DNA from: Flavisolibacter amylovorans
GTDB lineage: Bacteria; Bacteroidota; Bacteroidia; Chitinophagales; Chitinophagaceae
Direction: 5' to 3'
Length of the DNA stretch: 64,000 nucleotides
Assembly: GCF_039541815.1 (NCBI RefSeq)
Contig: NZ_BAABGY010000002.1
Span: 124,001 to 188,000 of the forward strand
Part shown: piece after piece, positions 51,271-58,377 of the stretch
Layout: each line of letters opens with the position of its first letter
Numbering within the stretch: the first letter of the stretch is position 1
Program-made: the position numbers and the translations under genes
The notes under the pieces: model-generated
What the model was told of the DNA's origin: nothing
Database searches by the model: none
What the model saw: only the letters and a program-made list of their open reading frames with translations

Positions 51271-52812
51271 CTTCAACCTGTATTTCTTCATCAGCGCCAG
51301 CAACACCCCGTTGGTCCAGCCGAAGCCGTCCTGGGTGGGGTATTCGCCGCCGCCGCCTGGCTTCGCCGCGTTCACGACGTCGTATTTCTCGGTGAGCTTG
51401 CCGGTTTGCCGGAACACGCGGAGGTTGAGGCGCACCCAGCGCTCCGCCACCGTGCGGGCGAGCGCTTTGTGCCCGTACTGCTCGAGGCCCATTACGGTCA
51501 CCCACTGCAGCGGTGCCCAGCCGTTGGGCGCATCCCACTGCTCCCCGGTGCTGCGCAGGGTGGTGACCACACCGCCGGGCTTGAGGAAGCTTTTCTGCAG
51601 CAGGGGCAAGGCGCGCCGGGCCTGCTCCTTGCTGGCGATGCCGAGGAAGAAGGGGTACATGCCGGCGAGCGTGGGCGCATGCGCGGGGCGCTTCCCTTGC
51701 AGGTCATAGTCCGTGAACCAGCCGGCCTTCGGCGACCAGCACCACTTGATGATCGCCTGGCGCCGCGCGGTGGCGGCGGCATCGAAGCGGCGCGCGGTTT
51801 CCTCCATGCCCTTTTGCCGCAGGGCTTTGGCGATCGTGCCTTCGAGGTGATAGAGGAGGCAGTTGAGGTCAACAGGAAGGAAGGTGGTGGTGCGGATGGT
51901 GGCCAGCGAACGGCCGTCGCCGAACCAACGCGAGCTGAAGTCCCAGCCGCTCTCCGCGGCGGAGCGGATGTCGCGGTAGAGGCCTTCGCGGGAGTGCAGC
52001 CCCGGCGGCGTCAGGTGGGTGTCTTCGTGCCAGGCCTCCTGCCGCGGAAGCTCCAGCTGGTCCCAGTAGCGGTTCAGCACGGAGCCGTCGGGCATGGTCA
52101 CCGCGTGCCTGGTAGCAGCGGTGCTGTCCATCCAATAGGCATACTCCCGCTGCAGCTGCGGCAGGTAGGTGCTGTATACGTCGTTGCCCTTGATGCCGGC
52201 GAGGAGCTCCACCATGAGCGAGAAGAAGGGTGGCTGCGAACGGCTCAGGTAGTAGGTGCGGTTGCCGTTGGGGATATGGCCGTAGGTGTCGATGAGCCAG
52301 GCGAAGTTCTTCACGAGGTTCTCGATGATGCCGTGCTCGCCGCTTTCGCGGAGCCCGAGCATCGTGAAGTAGGTATCCCAGTAATAGATCTCGCGGAAGC
52401 GGCCGCCCGGCACGATGTACTCGTAGGGAAGGGGCAGCAGCGAGGAGCCGGCGGCGGTGCTGTCGGCCTTGCGGTGGAGCACATGCCACAACCGGTTGAT
52501 ATGCTTTTCGACGTCGGTCTCCGTGGTCTCGTAATCGGAGAGCGGCTTTTGCGGCAGGAAGAAGTGCTCCTCCACGAAGCGGGCGAGGTCTACGTGGTCG
52601 CCGTTCTTGACCAGTGCCAGGTATTTATACTGGATCTTGTGCGGGTCCTCCTTCGGGATGGCATCCACAAAGGTTTTGGAGTCGGGGAACAGTCGGCTTT
52701 CCTGCACCGCCGTGAACAGCGGTCCATAGAGCTGATCGGGAGTTTCCTTGTTCTGGGCCATCGGGCAATCTGCGAAGGAGATCAAAGTCAGGAGTAGGAG
52801 CAGGGGGCGCAT
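51268..52812 (-). CDS. treA: Trehalase (GH37), periplasmic
   Basis: Hydrolyses alpha,alpha-trehalose to glucose. 514 residues with a signal peptide. Both GH37 signatures are intact: PGGRFREIYYWDTYF (~135) and QWDAPNGWAPLQ (~424); the acid Asp in SGWDFSSRWFGD is also present. Length is close to TreA of other bacteria. It lies alone between inverted 8-mer and 9-mer arrays. Confidence 0.95.
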   Translation of the reverse strand: MRPLLLLLTLISFADCPMAQNKETPDQLYGPLFTAVQESRLFPDSKTFVDAIPKEDPHKIQYKYLALVKNGDHVDLARFVEEHFFLPQKPLSDYETTETDVEKHINRLWHVLHRKADSTAAGSSLLPLPYEYIVPGGRFREIYYWDTYFTMLGLRESGEHGIIENLVKNFAWLIDTYGHIPNGNRTYYLSRSQPPFFSLMVELLAGIKGNDVYSTYLPQLQREYAYWMDSTAATRHAVTMPDGSVLNRYWDQLELPRQEAWHEDTHLTPPGLHSREGLYRDIRSAAESGWDFSSRWFGDGRSLATIRTTTFLPVDLNCLLYHLEGTIAKALRQKGMEETARRFDAAATARRQAIIKWCWSPKAGWFTDYDLQGKRPAHAPTLAGMYPFFLGIASKEQARRALPLLQKSFLKPGGVVTTLRSTGEQWDAPNGWAPLQWVTVMGLEQYGHKALARTVAERWVRLNLRVFRQTGKLTEKYDVVNAAKPGGGGEYPTQDGFGWTNGVLLALMKKYRLK

Positions 52813-52817
52813 GGGGA

Positions 52818-52925
52818 AGGGTTTTGAAAGGTTCAGTGGGGTTCAGAAGGGTTCAGAAGGGTTGGGTGTCCCTTACTACTGTGCCGCAACCTTCCTGAAC
52901 CTTCCTAAACCCTCCTAAACCTTGT
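52818..52925. repeat. Inverted pair of GGTTCAGAA / CCTGAACC 9-mer arrays
   Basis: 52818-52866 and 52888-52925 are opposite in sense; the second abuts the RidA stop codon. Confidence 0.8.
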
Positions 52926-52926
52926 T

Positions 52927-53307
52927 CTATTGTCCTGCGATCATCGAGATCTCGACGTTGACGAAGCGGGGCAGCGCCGACACCTGCACGGTTTCGCGGG
53001 CGGGGAAGGCGCTGTCGAAATATTTCCCGTAGATCTCGTTGACCTCGCTGAAGCGGTTCATGTCGGTGAGGAAGATGGTCGTTTTCAGCACATGGCTGAA
53101 GTTGAGTCCGGCCTCCTGGAGGATCGCCTTGAGGTTGTGCATCACCTGGTGCGTTTCTTCCTGCAGGTCGGTATTCTTCAGCTGGCCGGTGGCCGGGTCG
53201 AGGCAGATCTGGCCGGAGATGAAGAGCAGGTTGCCGAAGCGCACGGCCTGGTTGTAGGGCCCGATGGGAGCGGGGGCGTGTGGGGTTTGGATGATCTGTT
53301 TTTCCAT
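52927..53307 (-). CDS. ridA: RidA family reactive intermediate deaminase
   Basis: 126 residues. Hydrolyses enamine/imine intermediates made by PLP enzymes. Family signatures: PAPIGPYNQAVRFGNLLFISGQI, KAILQEAGLNFSHVLKTTIFLTDM, YFDSAFPARETVQVSALPR, with the key Arg in PARET. ATG 53307 is the usual start; the frame extends upstream across the neighbouring divergent promoter and is not used. Confidence 0.95.
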   Translation of the reverse strand: MEKQIIQTPHAPAPIGPYNQAVRFGNLLFISGQICLDPATGQLKNTDLQEETHQVMHNLKAILQEAGLNFSHVLKTTIFLTDMNRFSEVNEIYGKYFDSAFPARETVQVSALPRFVNVEISMIAGQ

Positions 53308-53373
53308 GGGCCGAATATCGGCATTCATCGGCCACGGCACCCGAAAAGTTTGGCGCGGTAGCCGCGATTGGGC

Positions 53374-53381
53374 TAGGTTTG
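53374..53381 (+). promoter_or_regulatory. -7 box TAGGTTTG, leaderless-type promoter
   Basis: Perfect TAnnTTTG, then CGCC and ATG 53386; a TTTGG lies ~20 nt upstream (53349-53353) as a possible -33 element. Confidence 0.65.
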
Positions 53382-53385
53382 CGCC

Positions 53386-54006
53386 ATGCAGATCGCGATC
53401 CTTTGTGCCGATGCGCGCCGCGCGGAGCTGGCCGCCGCCTTTCCTTCCCTCACCGCTGCGCAATGGGGCGCGGCGCCCGAAGCCGTGGGCTCCGCCGACC
53501 TCCTCATCGACCTCTTGTTCGATGGCAGCGCCGACCGCCTCCGGACGCTGCGCGGCAAGGGCCGGCAGGTGTGGGTGCAGTACGCCGGCACCCCGGTCGA
53601 GGGCATCGACGACGTGGTACGGATCGCGGGCTGGCCGGGCTTCCTCGACGGCAAACTGCTCGAAGTAGCGGGCGAAGAAGCGGTCCGCGAAACGACCGAG
53701 GCGGCTGCGGTGGCTTTAGGCAAGCAGCTGCTGTGGGTGCCCGGTGGCCCAGGCCTCGTTACGCCGCGCGTCATCGCCATGATCATCAACGAGGCCTACC
53801 ATGCACTTTCCGAAGGCGTGAGCACGAAGGAAGCCATCAATACGGCCATGAAGCTAGGTACCAACTATCCCTTCGGGCCCTTCGAGTGGGCGGAGCGGAT
53901 CGGGCTGAAGGAGGTAGCAGCACTCCTGCAGGCGCTGGCGCAAACGAACGATCGGTATGCGCCTAATGCGTTATTGCTGGAAGAAGCCGGCCTTCGGAAC
54001 CAGTGA
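53386..54006 (+). CDS. 3-hydroxyacyl-CoA dehydrogenase C-terminal-domain protein with a degenerate N-terminus
   Basis: 206 residues. Residues ~118-175 match the 3HCDH C-terminal domain (GLVTPRVIAMIINEAYHALS, EAINTAMKLGTNYPFGPFEW). The first ~115 residues are too short for a full Rossmann NAD domain. They have no GxGxxG, and the family His of the catalytic dyad (normally HFFNP-like) is missing, as the corresponding spot reads VPGGPG. Likely non-catalytic or needing a partner. TAGGTTTG ends 4 nt before ATG. Confidence 0.75.
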   Translation: MQIAILCADARRAELAAAFPSLTAAQWGAAPEAVGSADLLIDLLFDGSADRLRTLRGKGRQVWVQYAGTPVEGIDDVVRIAGWPGFLDGKLLEVAGEEAVRETTEAAAVALGKQLLWVPGGPGLVTPRVIAMIINEAYHALSEGVSTKEAINTAMKLGTNYPFGPFEWAERIGLKEVAALLQALAQTNDRYAPNALLLEEAGLRNQ

Positions 54007-54048
54007 TCAGTCTGGTAACTTGTGTTGCAGGACCTGAGTTAGGTATGC

Positions 54049-54067
54049 GGCCGCAGGCGGCCTTTTT
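54049..54067 (+). terminator. Short rho-independent terminator
   Basis: GGCCG-CAGG-CGGCC then TTTTT. Downstream, TTGTGCCGTCGTGCCGTCG 8-mers precede the convergent hydrolase gene. Confidence 0.7.
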
Positions 54068-54245
54068 CACGCGGCGGCGCGGCGACGCAACGCTTCGACT
54101 TCTTTCGATATAGTACCGATAGCAAAATCTCCTGTGTTTCGTTGTGCCGTCGTGCCGTCGCGTTGCGGGGCGACAGCCCCGGTAACCGCGCATGCGCGGT
54201 GCTCCTGATCGATTCGCCAGTAATTGAAGTAGCAATCAGCTATTC

Positions 54246-55055
54246 TTATCTCAGCATCCCGCGCAACGCAGCCACGTATTCCGGGTTGTCGGTGATGCCG
54301 TCGTGTCCTTGTCCCGGCAGCGTGATGAGGGTATCGCCCGGCTTCAGGTGCCGCTGCAGTTTGAGCGAGGAGCCATAAGGTACTACGTCGTCGCGGTCGC
54401 CGTGAAACAGGGTCACCGGCACCCGGCACGACTCCAGGTAGGTGCCCGTTTCGAAATTGTACTTCAGCAGGAAGGTGGGCAGGATCCGGTAGTGGTGCCG
54501 CATTACGTCGGCAAGGCTGTAGTAAGGTGCCTGCAGGAGGAGCTGCTTTGGCTTGTTGGCCGATGCGAGCCAGGCGGCCGGCCCGGTGCCGATGGAGTAG
54601 CCGAGCACCACGATCCTGTTTTCGGGGTATTGCCGCTTCTGGTCATCATAGGCTGCCTGCACCGCGTCAAGTAGTTGCTTCTTGCTGCGGATGGCGCCGC
54701 CGCTCTTGCCGTAGCCGGGATAGTCCAGTAGAAATACGTCCCAGCCGAGATCGGTATACCGCTTTGCCACCGCACCCCAGCGGTTCACCGAGCCGGCGTT
54801 GCCGTGGAGGTAGAACACAAGTCCTTTACTGTTGTCAGCCTTGAAGTGGAGCCCGTGCAGCGTGTCAGCGCCATGGCGGATGAAGCGCTCTTCGAAAGGC
54901 GTATCAAAAGAGAACCCGTGGTCTCGCGCCAGCCGCTCCGGGAAGAAGATCAGCTTTTCCTGGAGCAGGTACACCGCGATACAAATAATGAGGTAACCAA
55001 CGGCAAGTAGTTGCAGGGTGCGGAGCAGGATCATTTTCGTATTGGGTAGGGCCAT
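54246..55055 (-). CDS. Alpha/beta hydrolase with N-terminal membrane anchor
   Basis: 269 residues. One N-terminal span (LLAVGYLIICIAVYLLQ) is followed by IFFPERLARDHGFSFDTPFE and the hydrolase core: FYLHGNAGSVNRWG (oxyanion), nucleophile elbow GYSIGTG (Ser ~152), Asp in FHGDRDDVVP (~220) and His in PGQGHDGI (~248). This matches the BEM46/ABHD13-type serine hydrolases. Substrate unknown. ATG 55034 is an alternative start. A TATCTTTC box lies ~30 nt upstream. Confidence 0.88.
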   Translation of the reverse strand: MALPNTKMILLRTLQLLAVGYLIICIAVYLLQEKLIFFPERLARDHGFSFDTPFEERFIRHGADTLHGLHFKADNSKGLVFYLHGNAGSVNRWGAVAKRYTDLGWDVFLLDYPGYGKSGGAIRSKKQLLDAVQAAYDDQKRQYPENRIVVLGYSIGTGPAAWLASANKPKQLLLQAPYYSLADVMRHHYRILPTFLLKYNFETGTYLESCRVPVTLFHGDRDDVVPYGSSLKLQRHLKPGDTLITLPGQGHDGITDNPEYVAALRGMLR

Positions 55056-55263
55056 AAAGAGGGCATTGCTGCAGTGGGCGTTTTAGAAAGATAGCAATTC
55101 GCTGCAAAGCGCCTGCTGATGGTGCGCAGCTCCCATGATAACAAACGAATCCAACACCGGCCATACCGTTGATGATTGTTTCTTCCCCGACGACTGTTTC
55201 CCTTATGTCTGACGCTTCACGCCCCGCCGATAAGTACACCACATCTCAACGCTACCCGGACCC

Positions 55264-55322
55264 ATTCACGATTGACGATTCACGTCTCCCCTCCTTCCTG
55301 GGGAGGGGCCGGGGGATGGGTC
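55264..55322. repeat. ATTCACG heptamers followed by a CCTCCCC palindromic repeat
   Basis: 55264-55284 ATTCACG/ATTGACG units; 55290-55320 CCCCTCCTTCCTGGGGAGGG, then GGATGGG, related to the palindrome at 48576-48620. It abuts the stop codon of the UmuD-like gene. Confidence 0.65.
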
Positions 55323-55731
55323 ACGCCCCCATATGGTGGATCACGTAGGTCACCACGCCCCAGATCACTTTATCGGCATCGCCGTCCACGGGAATGGGCG
55401 CGAGCTTGCTGGCAGGCACGAGGCAGGCCTTGCCGCCCTGCTTCTCGTAGCGGCGGATCAGCAGCTCGCCGTTCACCACCGCGATCACGATGCGCCCGTG
55501 CGCCGCCTCGAGGGCACGGTCCACGATCACCACGTCGCCCGTATGGATGCCCGCGCCCGCCATCGCCTCGCTGTGTACCCGCATGAAGAAGGTGGCTGCC
55601 TTGTTCCGGATCAACTGCTCGTTGAGGTCGATGCCCTCGTGCTGCGCCGCGCCGAAAGAGGGAGCAGGAGCCTGTTCGATGTTGTCGGTGCTGTTGCGGC
55701 GGGAGGGCAGAAAGTAATCGTTGGGCTCCAT
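55321..55731 (-). CDS. UmuD-like S24 protein lacking the catalytic Ser and Lys
   Basis: 136 residues, aligning to UmuD along its length: GIDLNEQLIRNKAATFFMRV, GIHTGDVVIVDRAL, GRIVIAVVNGELLIRRYEKQ. In UmuD the nucleophile Ser lies in SGDSM and the base Lys in EFTVKKL. Here the positions read HSEAM (Ala56, codon GCG at 55564-55566) and ELLIRRY (Arg93/94). Autocleavage therefore looks impossible. No umuC neighbour. Divergent from the 2H-like gene across an A/T-rich dyad. It could serve as a constitutively folded regulator or pol V accessory. Confidence 0.8.
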   Translation of the reverse strand: MEPNDYFLPSRRNSTDNIEQAPAPSFGAAQHEGIDLNEQLIRNKAATFFMRVHSEAMAGAGIHTGDVVIVDRALEAAHGRIVIAVVNGELLIRRYEKQGGKACLVPASKLAPIPVDGDADKVIWGVVTYVIHHMGA

Positions 55732-55745
55732 AACAAAAAATTTGG

Positions 55746-55789
55746 TTTGCTAAATTTCTGGGTAAATTTATGCTAATTACTTTAGCAAA
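55746..55789. promoter_or_regulatory. Dyad in the divergent promoter of the UmuD-like and 2H-like genes
   Basis: TTTGCTAAA (55746-55754) and TTTAGCAAA (55781-55789) are exact reverse complements, 35 bp centre to centre, in an A/T-rich 75-bp spacer. The palindrome TAAATTTA lies between them at 55763-55770. Candidate operator for a dimeric repressor acting on both genes. Confidence 0.45.
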
Positions 55790-55805
55790 AAATAAACCAG
55801 CATCT

Positions 55806-56414
55806 ATGGAATCCCCGATCGCCTCCCTTCCCGGCTACCGCATTCACGAATACCGCCTGGTGGTGCCTCTCTCCGAAGCGTTGCAGGAGCGCATCGGCAC
55901 CTTACGGGAACGCCTGTACGAACGGCACCGCGTAAAGGCAGGACCAGAGGCTCCGCCCGCGCTCGCGCTGCTGCACTTCCATGCCTTCGAAAAGACCGAG
56001 TCGCGCCTGCTCGAGCGCCTGCAGGGTGTGGCTATGGGGGTTGCGCCGTTCAAAGTGGAGCTCCAGAATTTCTCGGCCTACCCGTCGCACAGCATCTACA
56101 TCAACGTGCCCACGCGTGCGCCCTTCCAGGAGCTGGTAAAGGAGTTGAAGAAATTGAAATGGCTGATGAACATACAGGGCCACGAGCCGCATTTTATCTC
56201 CGAGCCGCAGCTCGTGCTCGCGCAGCGCCTGAAGCCGATGCCCTTTATCGGCATGTGGATGGAATGCGAGCACTCGGAGTTCAGCGGTCGCTTTATCGCC
56301 GACGAGCTGCTGCTCCTGCGCCGCAATGCGGAGCGCGGACGCTGGGAGGAGCTGCGCCGCTTCGAGCTGCAACAGGTAGGCTCAGTCGTGAAACAGGGAG
56401 AACTGTTCGGGTGA
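55806..56414 (+). CDS. 2H-phosphoesterase-like (2'-5' RNA ligase family) protein with degenerate motifs
   Basis: 202 residues resembling Bacteroidota 2'-5' RNA ligase family proteins: YRIHEYRLVVPLSEALQERI start, FKVELQNFSAYPSHSIYINV core, FIADELLLLRR near the end. The two HxT/S motifs of the family should occur near PALALLHF (~65) and EPQLVLAQRL (~138). In neither is the His in the expected place followed by x-T/S. Catalytic activity is therefore doubtful. ATG 55806 follows the dyad. The last 33 bp overlap the 3' end of the SRAP gene on the other strand. Confidence 0.65.
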   Translation: MESPIASLPGYRIHEYRLVVPLSEALQERIGTLRERLYERHRVKAGPEAPPALALLHFHAFEKTESRLLERLQGVAMGVAPFKVELQNFSAYPSHSIYINVPTRAPFQELVKELKKLKWLMNIQGHEPHFISEPQLVLAQRLKPMPFIGMWMECEHSEFSGRFIADELLLLRRNAERGRWEELRRFELQQVGSVVKQGELFG

Positions 56415-57122
56415 GTCGAGCTCAGGATAGGCCACGTGCTTCACGGTGTCTTCATGGTTCGTGTCGGCACCGGGGCGGCCGAGGCTGCGGTCCACGGTAT
56501 GGGCACGCAGGTAGGCGTCGGGACAGGGATGCAGCAGTTCCTGGATGCGCTCCTTCGGCAGCTCGGGTTGCAGCCACTCGGTCCAGGCCGCCGGCGGCAG
56601 GATCACCGGCATCCGCTGCTTCGTGTTGTGGATGCGTGCCATCAACGGGTTGGCATCGGTGGTGATGATGGCGAAGGTGCGGAACAGCTCGCCCGTCTCG
56701 GGCTCGGTCCAATGGCTGTAGATGCCGGCAAAGCCGAAGAGGCCCTCGTCCTGCGCCTGCACATAGTGCGGGTACTTCTTTTTCTGGTATTCCATCCATT
56801 CGAAGAAGCCATCGGCGAGCACGAGGCAGCGGCGCTTCGGGATATAGCTGCGGAAGGCAGGCTTCTCGAAGATGGTGTCGTTGCGGGCATTCAGCGTCTG
56901 GGCACGCAGCTTCTGCGCATCGGCGAGCGAGGCCGTCCAGTGCGGAATGAGGCCCCAGTTGTAGGCCTGCACCGTACCGGGCTCCTGGCTCGTGATCACG
57001 GGCATCGTGGGAAAGGTAAAGCCGTTGGCATGATAGACCGGCTCATAGGGCAGCTCCCACTCGGCGGCGATGAGCTTCATCACCTGCTCCTGCTTCTTCG
57101 TCAGCGAATAATGGTAACACAT
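56382..57122 (-). CDS. SRAP family protein (YedK/HMCES-like abasic-site shield)
   Basis: 246 residues. Forms a covalent thiazolidine crosslink to abasic sites in single-stranded DNA. Cys2 (MCYHYS) is present for crosslinking, as are the family blocks NARNDTIFEKPAFRSYIPKR, CLVLADGFFEWME and FAGIYSHWTEPETGE, plus RMPVILPPAAWTEWL. The usual catalytic His-containing EDTVKHVAYP near the end is intact. The upstream frame to 58277 is antisense to the radical SAM gene and is not part of it. A TACCTTTA box ends 7 nt before ATG. Confidence 0.92.
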   Translation of the reverse strand: MCYHYSLTKKQEQVMKLIAAEWELPYEPVYHANGFTFPTMPVITSQEPGTVQAYNWGLIPHWTASLADAQKLRAQTLNARNDTIFEKPAFRSYIPKRRCLVLADGFFEWMEYQKKKYPHYVQAQDEGLFGFAGIYSHWTEPETGELFRTFAIITTDANPLMARIHNTKQRMPVILPPAAWTEWLQPELPKERIQELLHPCPDAYLRAHTVDRSLGRPGADTNHEDTVKHVAYPELDSPEQFSLFHD

Positions 57123-57167
57123 CGTCCGATAAAGGTAGAGCAGTTTCAAGTGTAACATGCGCAGCCG

Positions 57168-57219
57168 CCAACCTCCTAAACCTCCTAAACCCCCTAAACC
57201 CCCTAAACCTCCTAAACCT
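57168..57219. repeat. 9-mer array (CTAAACCTC/CTAAACCCC), six units
   Basis: The array runs into the first codon of the radical SAM gene and carries an in-frame TAA (57213-57215) just upstream of its TTG start. Confidence 0.85.
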
Positions 57220-58331
57220 TGCCCTCCGACCTCCTCCATTCCAAGTCCAACCTCCATTCCCTCGGCCAATCCGAGGGCGAACCCGAATACAAGGCCGGCC
57301 GCGGGGCGCAGTTCAACACGCCCAACCGCTTCGACCGCACCCGGCACGTTGCCGAGCACATCGAAGGCATCGACGAGTGGGTGGCCGAAGACGTGCGCAC
57401 GCAGTTCATCGAGGTGGAGGCGAAGTCGCTCGTCAACAAGGTCGACTCGCCCGATGTGGGCATGCTTTACAGCATCAACCCCTACCAGGGCTGCGAGCAC
57501 GGCTGCATCTATTGCTACGCGCGCAACTCCTTCGAGTACCTCGGCTTCTCCGCGGGCCTCGACTTCGAAAGTAAGATCCACGTCAAGAAGAACGCACCAC
57601 AGCTGCTGCGGCAGTTCCTGCTCCATCCCAAATGGCAATGCGTGCCCCTGTCGCTCAGCGGCAACACCGATTGCTACCAGCCGGCCGAGCGCCGCTTCGG
57701 CATCACGCGCAGCCTCATCGAGGTGTGCCGCGAGTTCAGCCAGCCCGTCGGCATCATCACCAAGAACGCCGGCATCCTGCGCGATAAAGAGTTGTTGTCG
57801 GAAATGGGTCAACGGCGAATCGCTTCCGTGCTCATGACCATCAATACGCTCAACGAAGACCTGCGCCGCGTGATGGAGCCCCGCACGACCACGGCGGCCC
57901 AGCGCCTGCGGGTGCTGGAGGTGCTGAGCAAAGCCGGCGTGCAAACGGGTATCATGATGGGGCCGCTCATTCCCGGGCTCAACGACCACGAGGTGCCGGC
58001 ACTGCTCAAAGCCGCGGCCGATGCCGGCGCTACCTTTTCGGCCTACACCTTCGTACGGCTCAACGGGGCCGTCAAGTTCCTGTTTCACGATTGGCTCTAT
58101 ACCAACTTTCCCGACCGTGCCGACAAAGTGTGGCACCTGATCGAAGATGCGCACGGCGGGCGGGTGAACGATTCCGAATTCGGGCGTCGTATGGCGGGCG
58201 AAGGTGCGCTGGCCAAACTCGTGGCCGATCAATACCGCGCCTATACGAAGAAATACGGGTTTGGGCACGAGCGCCACGGGCTCGACTGCACGGCCTTCCG
58301 GAGGCCGGGCGAGCAGATGAAGCTGTTCTGA
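57219..58331 (+). CDS. PA0069-type radical SAM protein (SPL-like)
   Basis: 370 residues. The radical SAM cluster motif CEHGCIYCYARN (~91) matches the PA0069/Rv2578c group related to spore photoproduct lyase. Other features: YSINPYQGCEHGC, LSLSGNTDCYQPAERRF, and GIMMGPLIPGLNDHEVPALL. The group often accompanies DNA-repair genes; the substrate is unknown. No ATG is in frame before the motif. TTG 57219 is the first usable start and directly follows a tandem array. Confidence 0.9.
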   Translation: MPSDLLHSKSNLHSLGQSEGEPEYKAGRGAQFNTPNRFDRTRHVAEHIEGIDEWVAEDVRTQFIEVEAKSLVNKVDSPDVGMLYSINPYQGCEHGCIYCYARNSFEYLGFSAGLDFESKIHVKKNAPQLLRQFLLHPKWQCVPLSLSGNTDCYQPAERRFGITRSLIEVCREFSQPVGIITKNAGILRDKELLSEMGQRRIASVLMTINTLNEDLRRVMEPRTTTAAQRLRVLEVLSKAGVQTGIMMGPLIPGLNDHEVPALLKAAADAGATFSAYTFVRLNGAVKFLFHDWLYTNFPDRADKVWHLIEDAHGGRVNDSEFGRRMAGEGALAKLVADQYRAYTKKYGFGHERHGLDCTAFRRPGEQMKLF

Positions 58332-58377
58332 TGCAGCAATCGGCGCGGTGCTGCGGTCTGTGTTAGAAACCGGGCTT

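Noticed and set aside
57123..58277. Long N-terminal extension of the SRAP frame
   Set aside because: It lies antisense to the radical SAM gene and a repeat array; SRAP proteins must begin Met-Cys for the crosslinking Cys2, which fits ATG 57122.
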